From the NCBI GenBank assembly GCA_947652735.1, contig CANTEG010000009.1, positions 62,001-126,000 of the forward strand: a DNA stretch of 64,000 nt. The letters are read 5' to 3'. Below the pieces are notes generated by a model. It was not told the DNA's origin and made no database searches. It was given only the letters and a program-made list of their open reading frames with translations. The translations under genes were made by a program, and so were the position numbers. Source of the stretch: an uncultured Lachnospiraceae bacterium. GTDB taxonomy: Bacteria > Bacillota > Clostridia > Lachnospirales > Lachnospiraceae. Positions 34,737 through 43,930 of the stretch are shown here, piece after piece (the first letter of the stretch is position 1; the number at the start of each line of letters is the position of its first letter).

Positions 34737-34754
34737 TTGTGAGGGAACGACATC

Positions 34755-36014
34755 ATGGATTTTGCTAAGGCGGTAAACTATATTGAACATAAAAATAAGC
34801 TCGGTCAAAGACCGGGCTTAGATAGTATAAAGGAGCTTTTGCGCAGGTTGGGTAACCCGCAGGACAAGGTAAGATGTCTGCATGTTGCCGGAACCAATGG
34901 CAAAGGCTCTGTTTTTGCGTTTATGCAGGATATTTTGACAGAATCTGGATACAGTGTAGGACGATATGTGTCTCCAACGGTATTTACTTATCTGGAACGG
35001 TTCCAGATAAATGGCACATATATTGACGAGGATACATTTGCAAAAGTGCTTACATCTGTGGCAAATGAAGCGGAAAAAATGGAAGCGGACGGATATTTGG
35101 AGCCTACAGCCTTTGAAGTAGAAACAGCGGTTGCGTTTTTGCTTTTTTATGAAAAAAAGGTGGACTTTGCCCTTGTTGAATGTGGTATGGGGGGACTGCT
35201 GGACGGAACCAATGTTTTGAAGAAGCCGTATATGTCTGTTATAACGCAGATTTCTAAAGATCATATGCAGTTTTTGGGTGATACGGTAAGGGAAATTACC
35301 ATTCAGAAAGCGGGCATAATAAAAGAGGAAAGTATATGTGTATCAGCACCGCAAGGTGCGGAGGCATTTAATGTGCTTGCAAAGACCTGTAAAAATAAAA
35401 ACACGGCATTTTTCCATGTTGAGAACAAGGATATACAGGTGCTTGGAATGGACGTCAAAGGAACAGCCTTTACTTATAAAAACGAGGAATATTTTATTTC
35501 AGCTTTGGGGGATTATCAAATTGTAAATGCGGCAACTGCTATTGAGGCTGCAACCCATATTGAGGGGGTAAGCAAGGCGGCGGTACAAAGAGCAATAAGG
35601 AAGACAAAGTGGCTGGGAAGGTTTACAGTAGTACGTGACAATCCATATGTAATCGTTGACGGCGCCCACAATGAGCAGGCATGGATTTCGTTAAAAAAAT
35701 CCCTGCATAAATATTTTACAAATAAGAAGATTATATATATAATAGGAGTATTAAGAGATAAAGAATATCATAAGCTGGCGGATATATTGTCAGACACAAT
35801 GGAATGTGCAATTACCGTCACTCCGAACAATGATAGAGGGCTTGAAAATACAGTGCTTGCAGAGATTCTTACACAAAGGGGAGTACGTGCAGTAACGGCA
35901 GAAAATACGGAAGCCGCAATGGAATATGCACTTGATATGGCATGTCAGGCGGATGTGATAGTTGTGTGTGGGTCACTTTCCTTTCTGGGCGGTTATATGT
36001 GTGATATGAAATAG
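34755..36014 (+). CDS. folC: Dihydrofolate/folylpolyglutamate synthase
   Basis: 419 residues, Mur-ligase fold. It adds glutamate to dihydropteroate and folates using ATP. The P-loop is GTNGKGSVFAFMQ, followed by VECGMGGLLDGTNV, SKDHMQFLG and VDGAHNEQAW. It starts the folate group folC-HD-folP-folBK. No folE is seen in the window. Two small hairpins (GCTCC/GGAGC at 36018; TAGGAAG/CTTCCTA at 36038) separate it from the HD gene. Confidence 0.95.
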   Translation: MDFAKAVNYIEHKNKLGQRPGLDSIKELLRRLGNPQDKVRCLHVAGTNGKGSVFAFMQDILTESGYSVGRYVSPTVFTYLERFQINGTYIDEDTFAKVLTSVANEAEKMEADGYLEPTAFEVETAVAFLLFYEKKVDFALVECGMGGLLDGTNVLKKPYMSVITQISKDHMQFLGDTVREITIQKAGIIKEESICVSAPQGAEAFNVLAKTCKNKNTAFFHVENKDIQVLGMDVKGTAFTYKNEEYFISALGDYQIVNAATAIEAATHIEGVSKAAVQRAIRKTKWLGRFTVVRDNPYVIVDGAHNEQAWISLKKSLHKYFTNKKIIYIIGVLRDKEYHKLADILSDTMECAITVTPNNDRGLENTVLAEILTQRGVRAVTAENTEAAMEYALDMACQADVIVVCGSLSFLGGYMCDMK

Positions 36015-36071
36015 CAGGCTCCGCAGGAGCATGTCGGTAGGAAGTTAAGCTTCCTATAAAAGGATAAAGAG

Positions 36072-36548
36072 ATGGACAAGATAGAAAATATATTAAATAA
36101 TGACAGTTATAGATGTTATGTTAACTATATAGAAAAGATGGAGATGGATAGGAGCTTTTGTCGGCACGGTATGGAACATAGCCTTGATGTAGCGAGAATA
36201 GCTTATATTATTAATTTGGAAAAAAATATGGGGATAGACAAGGAACTTATTTATGCCACAGCACTTCTGCATGATATCGGAAGAGCGGCAGAATATAAGG
36301 ATGGAAGCCCTCATCATAAGGCTGGAGCTGATATTGCAGGAAATATATTGACGGAGGCGGGATTTTCGGAAGCTGACAGGGAATGTATATGTGATGCCAT
36401 TGCCTGCCACAAAAAGGAGCTTGATGATGGTGGAATTGCAGGGCTGTTATATAAGGCGGATAAGCTTTCAAGACGGTGCTTTGATTGTGGGGCGTATGAT
36501 GGCTGTTATTGGGACGATTCCATGAAGAATAAAGCTATAACATATTAA
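36072..36548 (+). CDS. HD-domain phosphohydrolase in the folate gene group
   Basis: 158 residues with the HD metal motif: H in RHGMEHSLDVA, HD in ATALLHDIGRA, then H in SPHHKAGAD and D. The family hydrolyses phosphoesters, including nucleotides. Its place between folC and folP suggests that it could remove phosphates from a pterin precursor such as dihydroneopterin triphosphate, a step often without an assigned enzyme; this is inference. AAAGAG precedes the ATG. Confidence 0.85.
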   Translation: MDKIENILNNDSYRCYVNYIEKMEMDRSFCRHGMEHSLDVARIAYIINLEKNMGIDKELIYATALLHDIGRAAEYKDGSPHHKAGADIAGNILTEAGFSEADRECICDAIACHKKELDDGGIAGLLYKADKLSRRCFDCGAYDGCYWDDSMKNKAITY

Positions 36549-36563
36549 TTGTTTGTCGGGATA

Positions 36564-36610
36564 TTGTACAACGAATGTTTGAAAAAGGTTGAATTTTGCA
36601 ATTGCCTATG
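36564..36610 (+). repeat. Dispersed leader element, copy E (before folP)
   Basis: TTGTACAAC (36564-36572), a 23-nt gap, TTGCAATT (36596-36603), then GCCTATGTGGGATATTCAA and AAGGAGAG directly before folP. The outer 5' arm is poorly kept. Confidence 0.72.
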
Positions 36611-36640
36611 TGGGATATTCAAAAAGGAGAGAACGCATAA

Positions 36641-37450
36641 ATGCAGATTGGCAACATGAACTTTGAAATAGGAAGACGTCCTTATATAATGGGAATTTTA
36701 AATGTAACCCCTGATTCATTTTCAGATGGGGGAAATTATACTGACATTGACAGGGCGCTGAAAAGAACAAAACAGATGATTGATGAAGGGGCTGATATCA
36801 TAGATGTCGGCGGTGAGTCAACAAGACCGGGACATGTAAAGATATCAGAGCAGGAGGAGATTGAGAGAACCTGCTTTATTATAGAGGCAATTAAAGAAAA
36901 TTTTAGTATTCCGGTTTCACTTGACACGTATAAGTCAAGGGTTGCACAGGCGGGAATTCTTGCAGGCGCGGATATGATAAATGACATATGGGGACTGAAA
37001 TGGGATGAGGACATGGCAGGGACGGTTGCACGCTTCGGGGTCGCCTGTTGTCTTATGCATAACAGGCATGAGGCTTCTTATGGGGATTTTTTGCGTGATG
37101 TTGTGTCTGATTTACAGGAAAGCGTGGATATGGCTTTGGCAGCAGGAATTAGTGCTGATAAACTGGTGCTTGACCCGGGAGTGGGTTTTGCAAAGGATAC
37201 GAAGCAAAATCTTGTAATAATAAATAATCTGAAGCTGGTTGTTGATATGGGATATCCTGTTTTGCTGGGAACATCGAGAAAATCTGTGATAGGCAATACA
37301 CTTGACCTGCCCGTGGACGAGAGAGTGGAGGGTACAATTGCCACCTCTGTTGCAGGGCTTCTTTCTGGGTGTGCTTTTTTCAGGGTGCACGATGTTTTGC
37401 AAAATTACAGGGCGCTTAAAATGGCGGATGCCATTATGAAATCAATGTAA
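36641..37450 (+). CDS. folP: Dihydropteroate synthase
   Basis: 269 residues, sulfonamide target. It joins DHPPP and p-aminobenzoate. Signature loops are GILNVTPDSFSDGG, GGESTRPG, NDIWGLKWDEDM, DPGVGFAK and LGTSRKS. The start at 36641 follows AAAAGGAGAG at the end of leader element copy E. Confidence 0.96.
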   Translation: MQIGNMNFEIGRRPYIMGILNVTPDSFSDGGNYTDIDRALKRTKQMIDEGADIIDVGGESTRPGHVKISEQEEIERTCFIIEAIKENFSIPVSLDTYKSRVAQAGILAGADMINDIWGLKWDEDMAGTVARFGVACCLMHNRHEASYGDFLRDVVSDLQESVDMALAAGISADKLVLDPGVGFAKDTKQNLVIINNLKLVVDMGYPVLLGTSRKSVIGNTLDLPVDERVEGTIATSVAGLLSGCAFFRVHDVLQNYRALKMADAIMKSM

Positions 37451-37524
37451 TGGCTTGCAGGATAACAAACTTTCAATTTAAATAGGAAATATGGGCTGAT
37501 GTTCAAGGAGAGGGAAAGGGATAT

Positions 37525-38367
37525 ATGGATAAGATTGTCATAAAGGATTTGGAAATATTTGCATATCACGGCGTTCTGCCACAGGAAAAAAAAGAAGGAC
37601 AGACATTTGTTGTCACGGTTGAACTGTTTTTGGATTTACACGGTGCGGGGACGGAAGATGCATTGTCCGAGACCGTAAATTATGCAATGGTATGTAACAC
37701 GGTTTCTAAGGTTATGACAGAAGAAAAATATGATTTGATAGAAGCTGCGGCAGAAAATATAGCAGGTACTATCTTGCTTGGATATGGCAAGGTTAATTCA
37801 GTCCGTGTGATACTCAGTAAGCCTGAGGCTCCGATTGATATGACCTTTGATACGGTATGTGTGGATATTACAAGAGGAAGACATACCGTATATCTAGGGC
37901 TGGGTTCCAATCTTGGTGATAAAGAAGGCTATCTTGATTACGCGGTTGACCAGCTTAATAAGGATGAGTACATAAAGGTAAATAAAGTGTCAACCTATAT
38001 CGTTACAAAACCATATGGAGATGTGGAACAGGATGATTTTTTGAATGGTTGTCTGGAGATAGAGACGCTGTATTCCCCCCAGGAGCTTTTGGCAATTATC
38101 GGAGACATTGAACAGGGAGCAGGAAGAAAGCGGCTCATTCATTGGGGACCAAGGACACTGGATATCGATATACTTTTATATGACAGGGAAATTATTATGG
38201 AGGAAAACTTAAAAATTCCCCATGCCGAGATGGCAAAGCGTCAGTTTGTTTTGGAGCCGCTTTGTGAAATAGCTCCATTTGCTTACCATCCGGGATATAA
38301 CAGGACAATAATAGAGCTTTTAGATATACTGCGTCGGAATGAGGAGACGACAGACAACAAAAAATAG
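37525..38367 (+). CDS. folB-folK: Fused dihydroneopterin aldolase / HPPK
   Basis: 280 residues, two enzymes in one chain. Residues 1-118 are FolB (KDLEIFAYHGVLPQEKKEGQ; the Glu and Lys sites are present). Residues 120-280 are FolK (TVYLGLGSNLGDKEGYLDYA, GPRTLDIDILLYD). Together they turn dihydroneopterin into 6-hydroxymethyl-dihydropterin pyrophosphate, the substrate of the FolP just upstream. Such fusions are known in clostridia. Confidence 0.95.
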   Translation: MDKIVIKDLEIFAYHGVLPQEKKEGQTFVVTVELFLDLHGAGTEDALSETVNYAMVCNTVSKVMTEEKYDLIEAAAENIAGTILLGYGKVNSVRVILSKPEAPIDMTFDTVCVDITRGRHTVYLGLGSNLGDKEGYLDYAVDQLNKDEYIKVNKVSTYIVTKPYGDVEQDDFLNGCLEIETLYSPQELLAIIGDIEQGAGRKRLIHWGPRTLDIDILLYDREIIMEENLKIPHAEMAKRQFVLEPLCEIAPFAYHPGYNRTIIELLDILRRNEETTDNKK

Positions 38368-38378
38368 GGGGTGTAGAT

Positions 38379-39914
38379 ATGTCGTACAAAACATTTGCAG
38401 CCATCAATGTGGGATCAAGTGAAATCGCAATGAAAATCTATGAAATCAGTGGGAGGAAAAGCTTCAGGCAGCTTGATGCAGTAAGCAACATTATTGAGCT
38501 TGCCAAGGATACTTACAGTAACGGTTTCCTCTCGACAGAGTCTATACGTCAGGTATGTGACACACTGTCAAGATTCAAAGCGAAAATGAAGGAGTATCAG
38601 GTGTCGGACTACAGGATATGTGCGACAAGTGCTGTCCGGGAAGCGGAAAATCGGGACATTGTACTGGACACGATTAAAAGAAGTACGGGATTTGATGTGA
38701 AGGTACTGAGCAATTCGGAGCAACGGTACACAAACTTCAAGGGACTTGTTGCAAAGTATGATGATTTTCATCAGATTGTGAGCAAAAATACTGCTTTTGT
38801 TGATGTGGGAGCAGGCAGCGTGCAAATTTCATTGTTTGACAAAAACAGTCTTGTAGTAACTGAAAATATTCCAATCGGAGCGGTTCGTATCAGGGATTAT
38901 CTTTCCATTATCGGAACGAGGAGCGGACGCCTTGATAAGCTTTTGGAGGAGTATGTTGAGAGTGACATTGTGGCATTCAGAAATATTTACCTCAATGACA
39001 AGGAAATCAAAAATATAATTGCAGTCGGAGAGGTTGCGAACGCACTCAAAAAAATAGCACCTGAGCTTGACATCAGCGAAAAAGTAAACCAGGCACAATT
39101 TTATGCAATGTATAAGAGAATCATTAGCATGACCCCTCAGGAGCTGTCAGAAAAATATGGTATTCCTTATGAGCGGGCTACACTTATGCTTCCTAACATA
39201 ATCATTTACCAGTCTTTCTTAAATAACTGTAAGGCTGAAGAAATATATGTGCCAAATGTGGATTTTTGTGAGGGAATCGCGGCATCGTATATGGACGAAG
39301 GTGCAAAAATCGTGTTCGACCATAACTTTGATGAGGATATCATTGCATCTGCATATTATCTTGCAAGGAGATACAGGTGCAGCAGAAGTCATGCGGAGAG
39401 AGTTTCAGAGTATGCGTTAAAAATATTTGACTGTGTAAAGAAAGCATACGGAATGGGAAAAAGAGAGCGTCTTTTGCTACAGATAGCAGCCATCTTACAT
39501 GAGTGTGGAAATTATATCAACATGCATGACGGGGCAAGGAACTCATACTATATTGTAGCGAATACGGAGATAATCGGACTTTCGCACAAGGAGCGTATGG
39601 AAGTCGCAAATATAGTCAAATATAACATACTTTATCTTCCGTCACGGGATAAGCTGGAAACGGAGTTGGGTGATTGCGATTATATGATTATTGCCAAGCT
39701 TGCAGCTATTATCAGAATTGCAAATGTTATGGATAAGAGCCACAAGCAGAAGCTGGAAGACATGTCCGTAACACTTAAAGATGAACAGGTAATTATATCA
39801 GCAAAGACATATGAGGATATTTCTCTTGAGTCGGGATTGTTTCTTGCAAAAGCTGATTTCTTCGAAACGGTATACGGAATAAGACCGGTACTCAGATTAA
39901 AAAGGAGTGTGTAG
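38379..39914 (+). CDS. Ppx/GppA phosphatase with HD-like C-terminal domain
   Basis: 511 residues. The N-terminal half has the actin-like fold (AAINVGSSEIAMKIYEI; CATSAVREAEN; FVDVGAGSVQISLF). The C-terminal part from about 315 is helical with HD-type features (AAILHECGNYIN, NTEIIGLSHKERMEVANIV). It hydrolyses polyphosphate or pppGpp. The gene ends 2 nt before ppk, so synthesis and breakdown of polyphosphate are made from one message. Confidence 0.9.
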   Translation: MSYKTFAAINVGSSEIAMKIYEISGRKSFRQLDAVSNIIELAKDTYSNGFLSTESIRQVCDTLSRFKAKMKEYQVSDYRICATSAVREAENRDIVLDTIKRSTGFDVKVLSNSEQRYTNFKGLVAKYDDFHQIVSKNTAFVDVGAGSVQISLFDKNSLVVTENIPIGAVRIRDYLSIIGTRSGRLDKLLEEYVESDIVAFRNIYLNDKEIKNIIAVGEVANALKKIAPELDISEKVNQAQFYAMYKRIISMTPQELSEKYGIPYERATLMLPNIIIYQSFLNNCKAEEIYVPNVDFCEGIAASYMDEGAKIVFDHNFDEDIIASAYYLARRYRCSRSHAERVSEYALKIFDCVKKAYGMGKRERLLLQIAAILHECGNYINMHDGARNSYYIVANTEIIGLSHKERMEVANIVKYNILYLPSRDKLETELGDCDYMIIAKLAAIIRIANVMDKSHKQKLEDMSVTLKDEQVIISAKTYEDISLESGLFLAKADFFETVYGIRPVLRLKRSV

Positions 39915-39916
39915 TC

Positions 39917-42037
39917 ATGGATAGGAAGCAACTTGAAAAGTACGAAAATTATACAAACAGGGAGCTTAGCTGGCTTCAGTTTAACTATAGAATACTTGGT
40001 GAGGCAAAGGATAAAACCCTTCCGCTTTTTGAGAGACTGAAATTTCTTGGCATTACTGCGTCTAATTTAGATGAGTTTTTTATGATAAGGGTAGCGTCGT
40101 TGATTGACCTTGTGCATGCGGGAATTAAAAAGAAGGATATAGCGGGGCTCACACCGGAGGAGCAGCTTGAGAAAATTATCCCTGAAACGAAAAATATGAT
40201 GATGTCACAGTATATGACACTGAACCGCTCACTGCTTCCTGCAATTGAGGAGAAGGGCTTAAAGCTGGTAAAGCATTATGAGGACTTGACGGAAAAGCAG
40301 GAACGATATGTTGACAAATATTTTCAAAAGGACGTTTATCCTGTTCTTACACCTATGGCAGTGGACTCGTCAAGACCGTTCCCGCTTATCAGCAATAAAA
40401 CCCTGAATATCGGGGCACTGATTCGTGACAAGAAAAAGGATGTCATAGATATCGCAACCGTTCAGGTTCCATCGGTTCTGCCGAGAATTGTCGAGCTGCC
40501 TGCGGAGGGGGAGACACGTGAAATTATTCTTCTTGAGGAGATTATTGAAAAAAATCTCGGAAAGCTGTTCTTAAGTTATGAGATAGTGTGTGCCCATCCG
40601 TACCGTATTATGAGAAATGCAGACCTTACCATAGATGAAGATGATGCCGCTGATTTGCTGAAAGAGATTGAGAAGCAGATAAAGAAAAGGGCATGGGGCG
40701 AGGTTATCAAGCTTGAGGTTGAGAACGACATGGATAAACGGCTTTTAAAGGAGCTTAAAAAACAGCTTCAGGTCTCAAGCGAGGCAGTCTATTCCATAAA
40801 TGGACCGCTTGACCTTACATTCCTTATGAAAGTAAGTGATTTGGACGGATTTTCACACCTTTGTAATAAAAAATATATTCCTCAGCCTGTACGTGCAATC
40901 AATAACGAGGAGAGTATATTTGACCAGATAAAGAGGAAGGATATTCTTCTTCATCACCCGTATGATGAATTTACACCTGTAATACAGTTTATTAAGCAGG
41001 CAGCGGTTGACCCGAATGTGCTTGCCATCAAGCAGACACTTTACCGTGTAAGTGGAAATTCGCCTATCGTGGCTGCCCTTGCACACGCAGCGGAAAATGG
41101 AAAGCAGGTAACCGTTCTCGTAGAGTTAAAGGCACGTTTTGACGAGGAAAATAACATTAACTGGGCAAAGATGCTTGAGAAGGCAGGCTGCCATGTTATA
41201 TATGGATTGGTGGGATTAAAGACCCACTCAAAGATAGCGCTTGTTGTAAGGCGTGAGGAGGATGGAATAAAGCGGTATGTCCATCTTGGAACGGGAAATT
41301 ATAATGATATAACGGCAAAACTTTACACTGACATGGGAATGCTCACTGCATCAGATGCCATAGGAGAGGATGCGACTGCGGTATTTAATATGCTGTCAGG
41401 TTACTCTGAGCCTCTTGCATGGAATAAGCTTTTTGTTGCGCCAATTTGGATGAAAAATAAATTTGTAGGTCTTATAAGACGAGAAACAGAAAATGCAAGA
41501 ATGGGCAAGGAAGCACGCATTATAGCAAAAATGAATTCACTCTGTGACCCTGTTATTATAAGTGCACTTTATGAGGCGTCACATGCAGGTGTAAAGATTG
41601 ACCTTATTGTGCGGGGGATATGCTGCCTTAAGACAGGTATACACCAGCTCAGCGAAAATATAACCGTAAGGTCAATCGTCGGTAATTTTCTTGAGCACTC
41701 GAGAATATTCTATTTCTACAACGGTGGATTTGAGGATGTTTATATGGGAAGTGCTGACTGGATGCCGAGAAACCTTGACAAGAGAGTCGAAATTACATTC
41801 CCTGTAGAGGATGAGGATTTAAAGCGAGATGTAATTGAAATATTAAATATACAGCTTGCAGATACATTAAAGGCATATATATTAAAGTCTGACGGCTCAT
41901 ATGAGAAGCAGGATTTGAGGGGACGGGATAAGCTGGAGGCACAGGCGTATTTTTGTAAAAGGGCAATGAATAATGCTAAGGAGGAAAGTAATCAGGCTGT
42001 CTCAAGGGTTTTTGTTCCAAGAACATCCGAGAAATAA
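39917..42037 (+). CDS. ppk1: Polyphosphate kinase
   Basis: 706 residues, full length. It makes polyphosphate from ATP. The N-terminal domain starts with TNRELSWLQFNYRILGEA. The catalytic region has a phospholipase D-like fold with VELKARFDEENNI and the autophosphorylated His in LKTHSKIALVVRRE. GTGNYND is also present. AAAGGAGTG precedes the ATG. Confidence 0.97.
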   Translation: MDRKQLEKYENYTNRELSWLQFNYRILGEAKDKTLPLFERLKFLGITASNLDEFFMIRVASLIDLVHAGIKKKDIAGLTPEEQLEKIIPETKNMMMSQYMTLNRSLLPAIEEKGLKLVKHYEDLTEKQERYVDKYFQKDVYPVLTPMAVDSSRPFPLISNKTLNIGALIRDKKKDVIDIATVQVPSVLPRIVELPAEGETREIILLEEIIEKNLGKLFLSYEIVCAHPYRIMRNADLTIDEDDAADLLKEIEKQIKKRAWGEVIKLEVENDMDKRLLKELKKQLQVSSEAVYSINGPLDLTFLMKVSDLDGFSHLCNKKYIPQPVRAINNEESIFDQIKRKDILLHHPYDEFTPVIQFIKQAAVDPNVLAIKQTLYRVSGNSPIVAALAHAAENGKQVTVLVELKARFDEENNINWAKMLEKAGCHVIYGLVGLKTHSKIALVVRREEDGIKRYVHLGTGNYNDITAKLYTDMGMLTASDAIGEDATAVFNMLSGYSEPLAWNKLFVAPIWMKNKFVGLIRRETENARMGKEARIIAKMNSLCDPVIISALYEASHAGVKIDLIVRGICCLKTGIHQLSENITVRSIVGNFLEHSRIFYFYNGGFEDVYMGSADWMPRNLDKRVEITFPVEDEDLKRDVIEILNIQLADTLKAYILKSDGSYEKQDLRGRDKLEAQAYFCKRAMNNAKEESNQAVSRVFVPRTSEK

Positions 42038-42072
42038 AAACTGTTGTTCACCTTTTTTTCACATATTTTTGC

Positions 42073-42101
42073 TTGACTGAAAATTTATATTATTGTAATA
42101 G
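42073..42101 (+). promoter_or_regulatory. Possible promoter of the ABC exporter pair
   Basis: TTGACT (42073-42078), a 17-nt spacer, TAATAG (42096-42101). The upstream context TTTTTGC matches that of the 33543 promoter. Confidence 0.45.
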
Positions 42102-42169
42102 ATATAAGGTAGAGTCAAAATGTGGAAAAAATAAAATGTAGTATTACATGAAAGAAGGGAAGCGACAAT

Positions 42170-43930
42170 ATGTTAAAAACGTTGGCAGCACAGGTAAAGG
42201 AATATAAGACTGCTTCCATACTTACACCAATTTGTATGATATTGGAGGTTGTTTTTGAAACTCTTATACCGTTCTTGCTTCAATCTTTAGTGGATGACGG
42301 AGTAAACAAAGGTGATATGAATCACATTGTACTTATGGGAGGATTGATGGTTCTTCTTGCAGCAGGCGGACTTGCAGCAGGAGTTCTCGGAGGTGTGTAC
42401 GGCTCCAAGGCTTCAACTGGCTTTGCCAAGAACTTGAGAGGGGCAATGTATGACAACATACAGACCTTTTCATTTTCAAATATAGATAAATTTTCAACAG
42501 CGGGACTTGTTACAAGGCTCACAACCGATGTGAACAACCTTCAGATGGCATATCAGATGCTGCTCAGGATGTGTATGCGGGCACCTGCAAGTATGATATT
42601 TGCAATGGTTATGGCATTTATGATAAGCCCAAGGCTTGCGAGCATATATCTGATAGCAGTTTTGGTGCTCAGTGTCATCCTTATGATTATTATAAGGTTT
42701 GCAATGAAATATTTCACACAGGTATTTAAAAAATATGATGATTTGAATGCCAGTGTGCAGGAAAATGTGTCTGCAATCAGAGTTGTAAAGGCATTTGTCA
42801 GAGAGGACTTCGAAAAGAAAAAATTTGCAAATGCAAGTGAAATGGTTTACAGCATGTTTCTTAAGGCAGAAAAGGTTTTATCCTTTAACTCACCTGTTAT
42901 GATGTTTACCGTATATACATGTATTATTGGGATAAGCTGGATAGGTGCCCATATGATAGTGTCAAGCACCTTAAAAACAGGACAGTTGATGAGTCTTCTC
43001 ACATACTGTATGAACATACTTATGAGTCTTATGATGCTCTCAATGATATTTGTAATGATGTCAATGAGTGTGGCAAGTGCAAGACGTATTGCTGAAGTGA
43101 TTAATGAGAAGGCTGATATTGTTAATCCTGAAAAACCTGTTATGGAAATAGCAGATGGAAGCATAGATTTCAATGACGTATATTTTAAATATGCAAAGGG
43201 CAGGAGTGGCAGTGAGGAAAGTTATGTTCTGGCAGATATCAATATTCATATTAAGGCAGGCGAGACTATCGGTATTATAGGTGGTACGGGAAGTTCTAAA
43301 TCCAGTCTTGTAAATCTGATAAGCAGACTCTACGATGTGACAAAGGGGGAACTGCTTGTAGGTGGAATTGATGTCAAAAAATATGATATTGAGACACTTA
43401 GAAATGAGGTTTCGGTTGTACTTCAGAAAAATGTACTTTTCAGCGGTACAATTTATGAGAACTTAAGGTGGGGTGATAAGGATGCCACCGATGAAGAATG
43501 TGAAAGAGCGTGCAGGCTTGCTTGTGCCGATGAATTTATAAAGGCATTTCCTGACGGCTACAATACACGGATTGAGCAGGGCGGAACCAATGTCTCAGGT
43601 GGTCAGAGACAGAGACTTTGTATTGCAAGGGCACTGTTAAAAAAGCCGAAAATACTGATACTTGATGACAGTACAAGTGCTGTGGATACAGCAACGGATG
43701 CAAAAATCAGAAAAGCATTTGCTGAGGAAATTCCAAACACGACAAAAATAATAATTGCCCAGAGAATAAACAGTATAAGTCATGCGGACAGAATTATTGT
43801 CATGGATGACGGACGCATAAACGGCATGGGAACACATGATGAACTTATTGCCACAAATGAAATATATAAGGATGTTTACGAGTCACAGACAGGCGGAAGC
43901 GGAGACTTTGATGAGGGAGGTGATGAGTAA
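42170..43930 (+). CDS. ABC exporter half-transporter with degenerate ATP site
   Basis: 586 residues: six helices (about 15-310) and a nucleotide-binding domain. Walker A is GGTGSSKSS, with Ser where Gly is usual. The signature NVSGGQRQR is canonical, but Walker B is LILDDSTSA, with Asp at the catalytic Glu. This pattern is typical of the inactive-site subunit in heterodimeric multidrug exporters such as BmrCD, LmrCD and TM287/288. It shares one base of TAATG with the next gene, its partner. Confidence 0.92.
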   Translation: MLKTLAAQVKEYKTASILTPICMILEVVFETLIPFLLQSLVDDGVNKGDMNHIVLMGGLMVLLAAGGLAAGVLGGVYGSKASTGFAKNLRGAMYDNIQTFSFSNIDKFSTAGLVTRLTTDVNNLQMAYQMLLRMCMRAPASMIFAMVMAFMISPRLASIYLIAVLVLSVILMIIIRFAMKYFTQVFKKYDDLNASVQENVSAIRVVKAFVREDFEKKKFANASEMVYSMFLKAEKVLSFNSPVMMFTVYTCIIGISWIGAHMIVSSTLKTGQLMSLLTYCMNILMSLMMLSMIFVMMSMSVASARRIAEVINEKADIVNPEKPVMEIADGSIDFNDVYFKYAKGRSGSEESYVLADINIHIKAGETIGIIGGTGSSKSSLVNLISRLYDVTKGELLVGGIDVKKYDIETLRNEVSVVLQKNVLFSGTIYENLRWGDKDATDEECERACRLACADEFIKAFPDGYNTRIEQGGTNVSGGQRQRLCIARALLKKPKILILDDSTSAVDTATDAKIRKAFAEEIPNTTKIIIAQRINSISHADRIIVMDDGRINGMGTHDELIATNEIYKDVYESQTGGSGDFDEGGDE

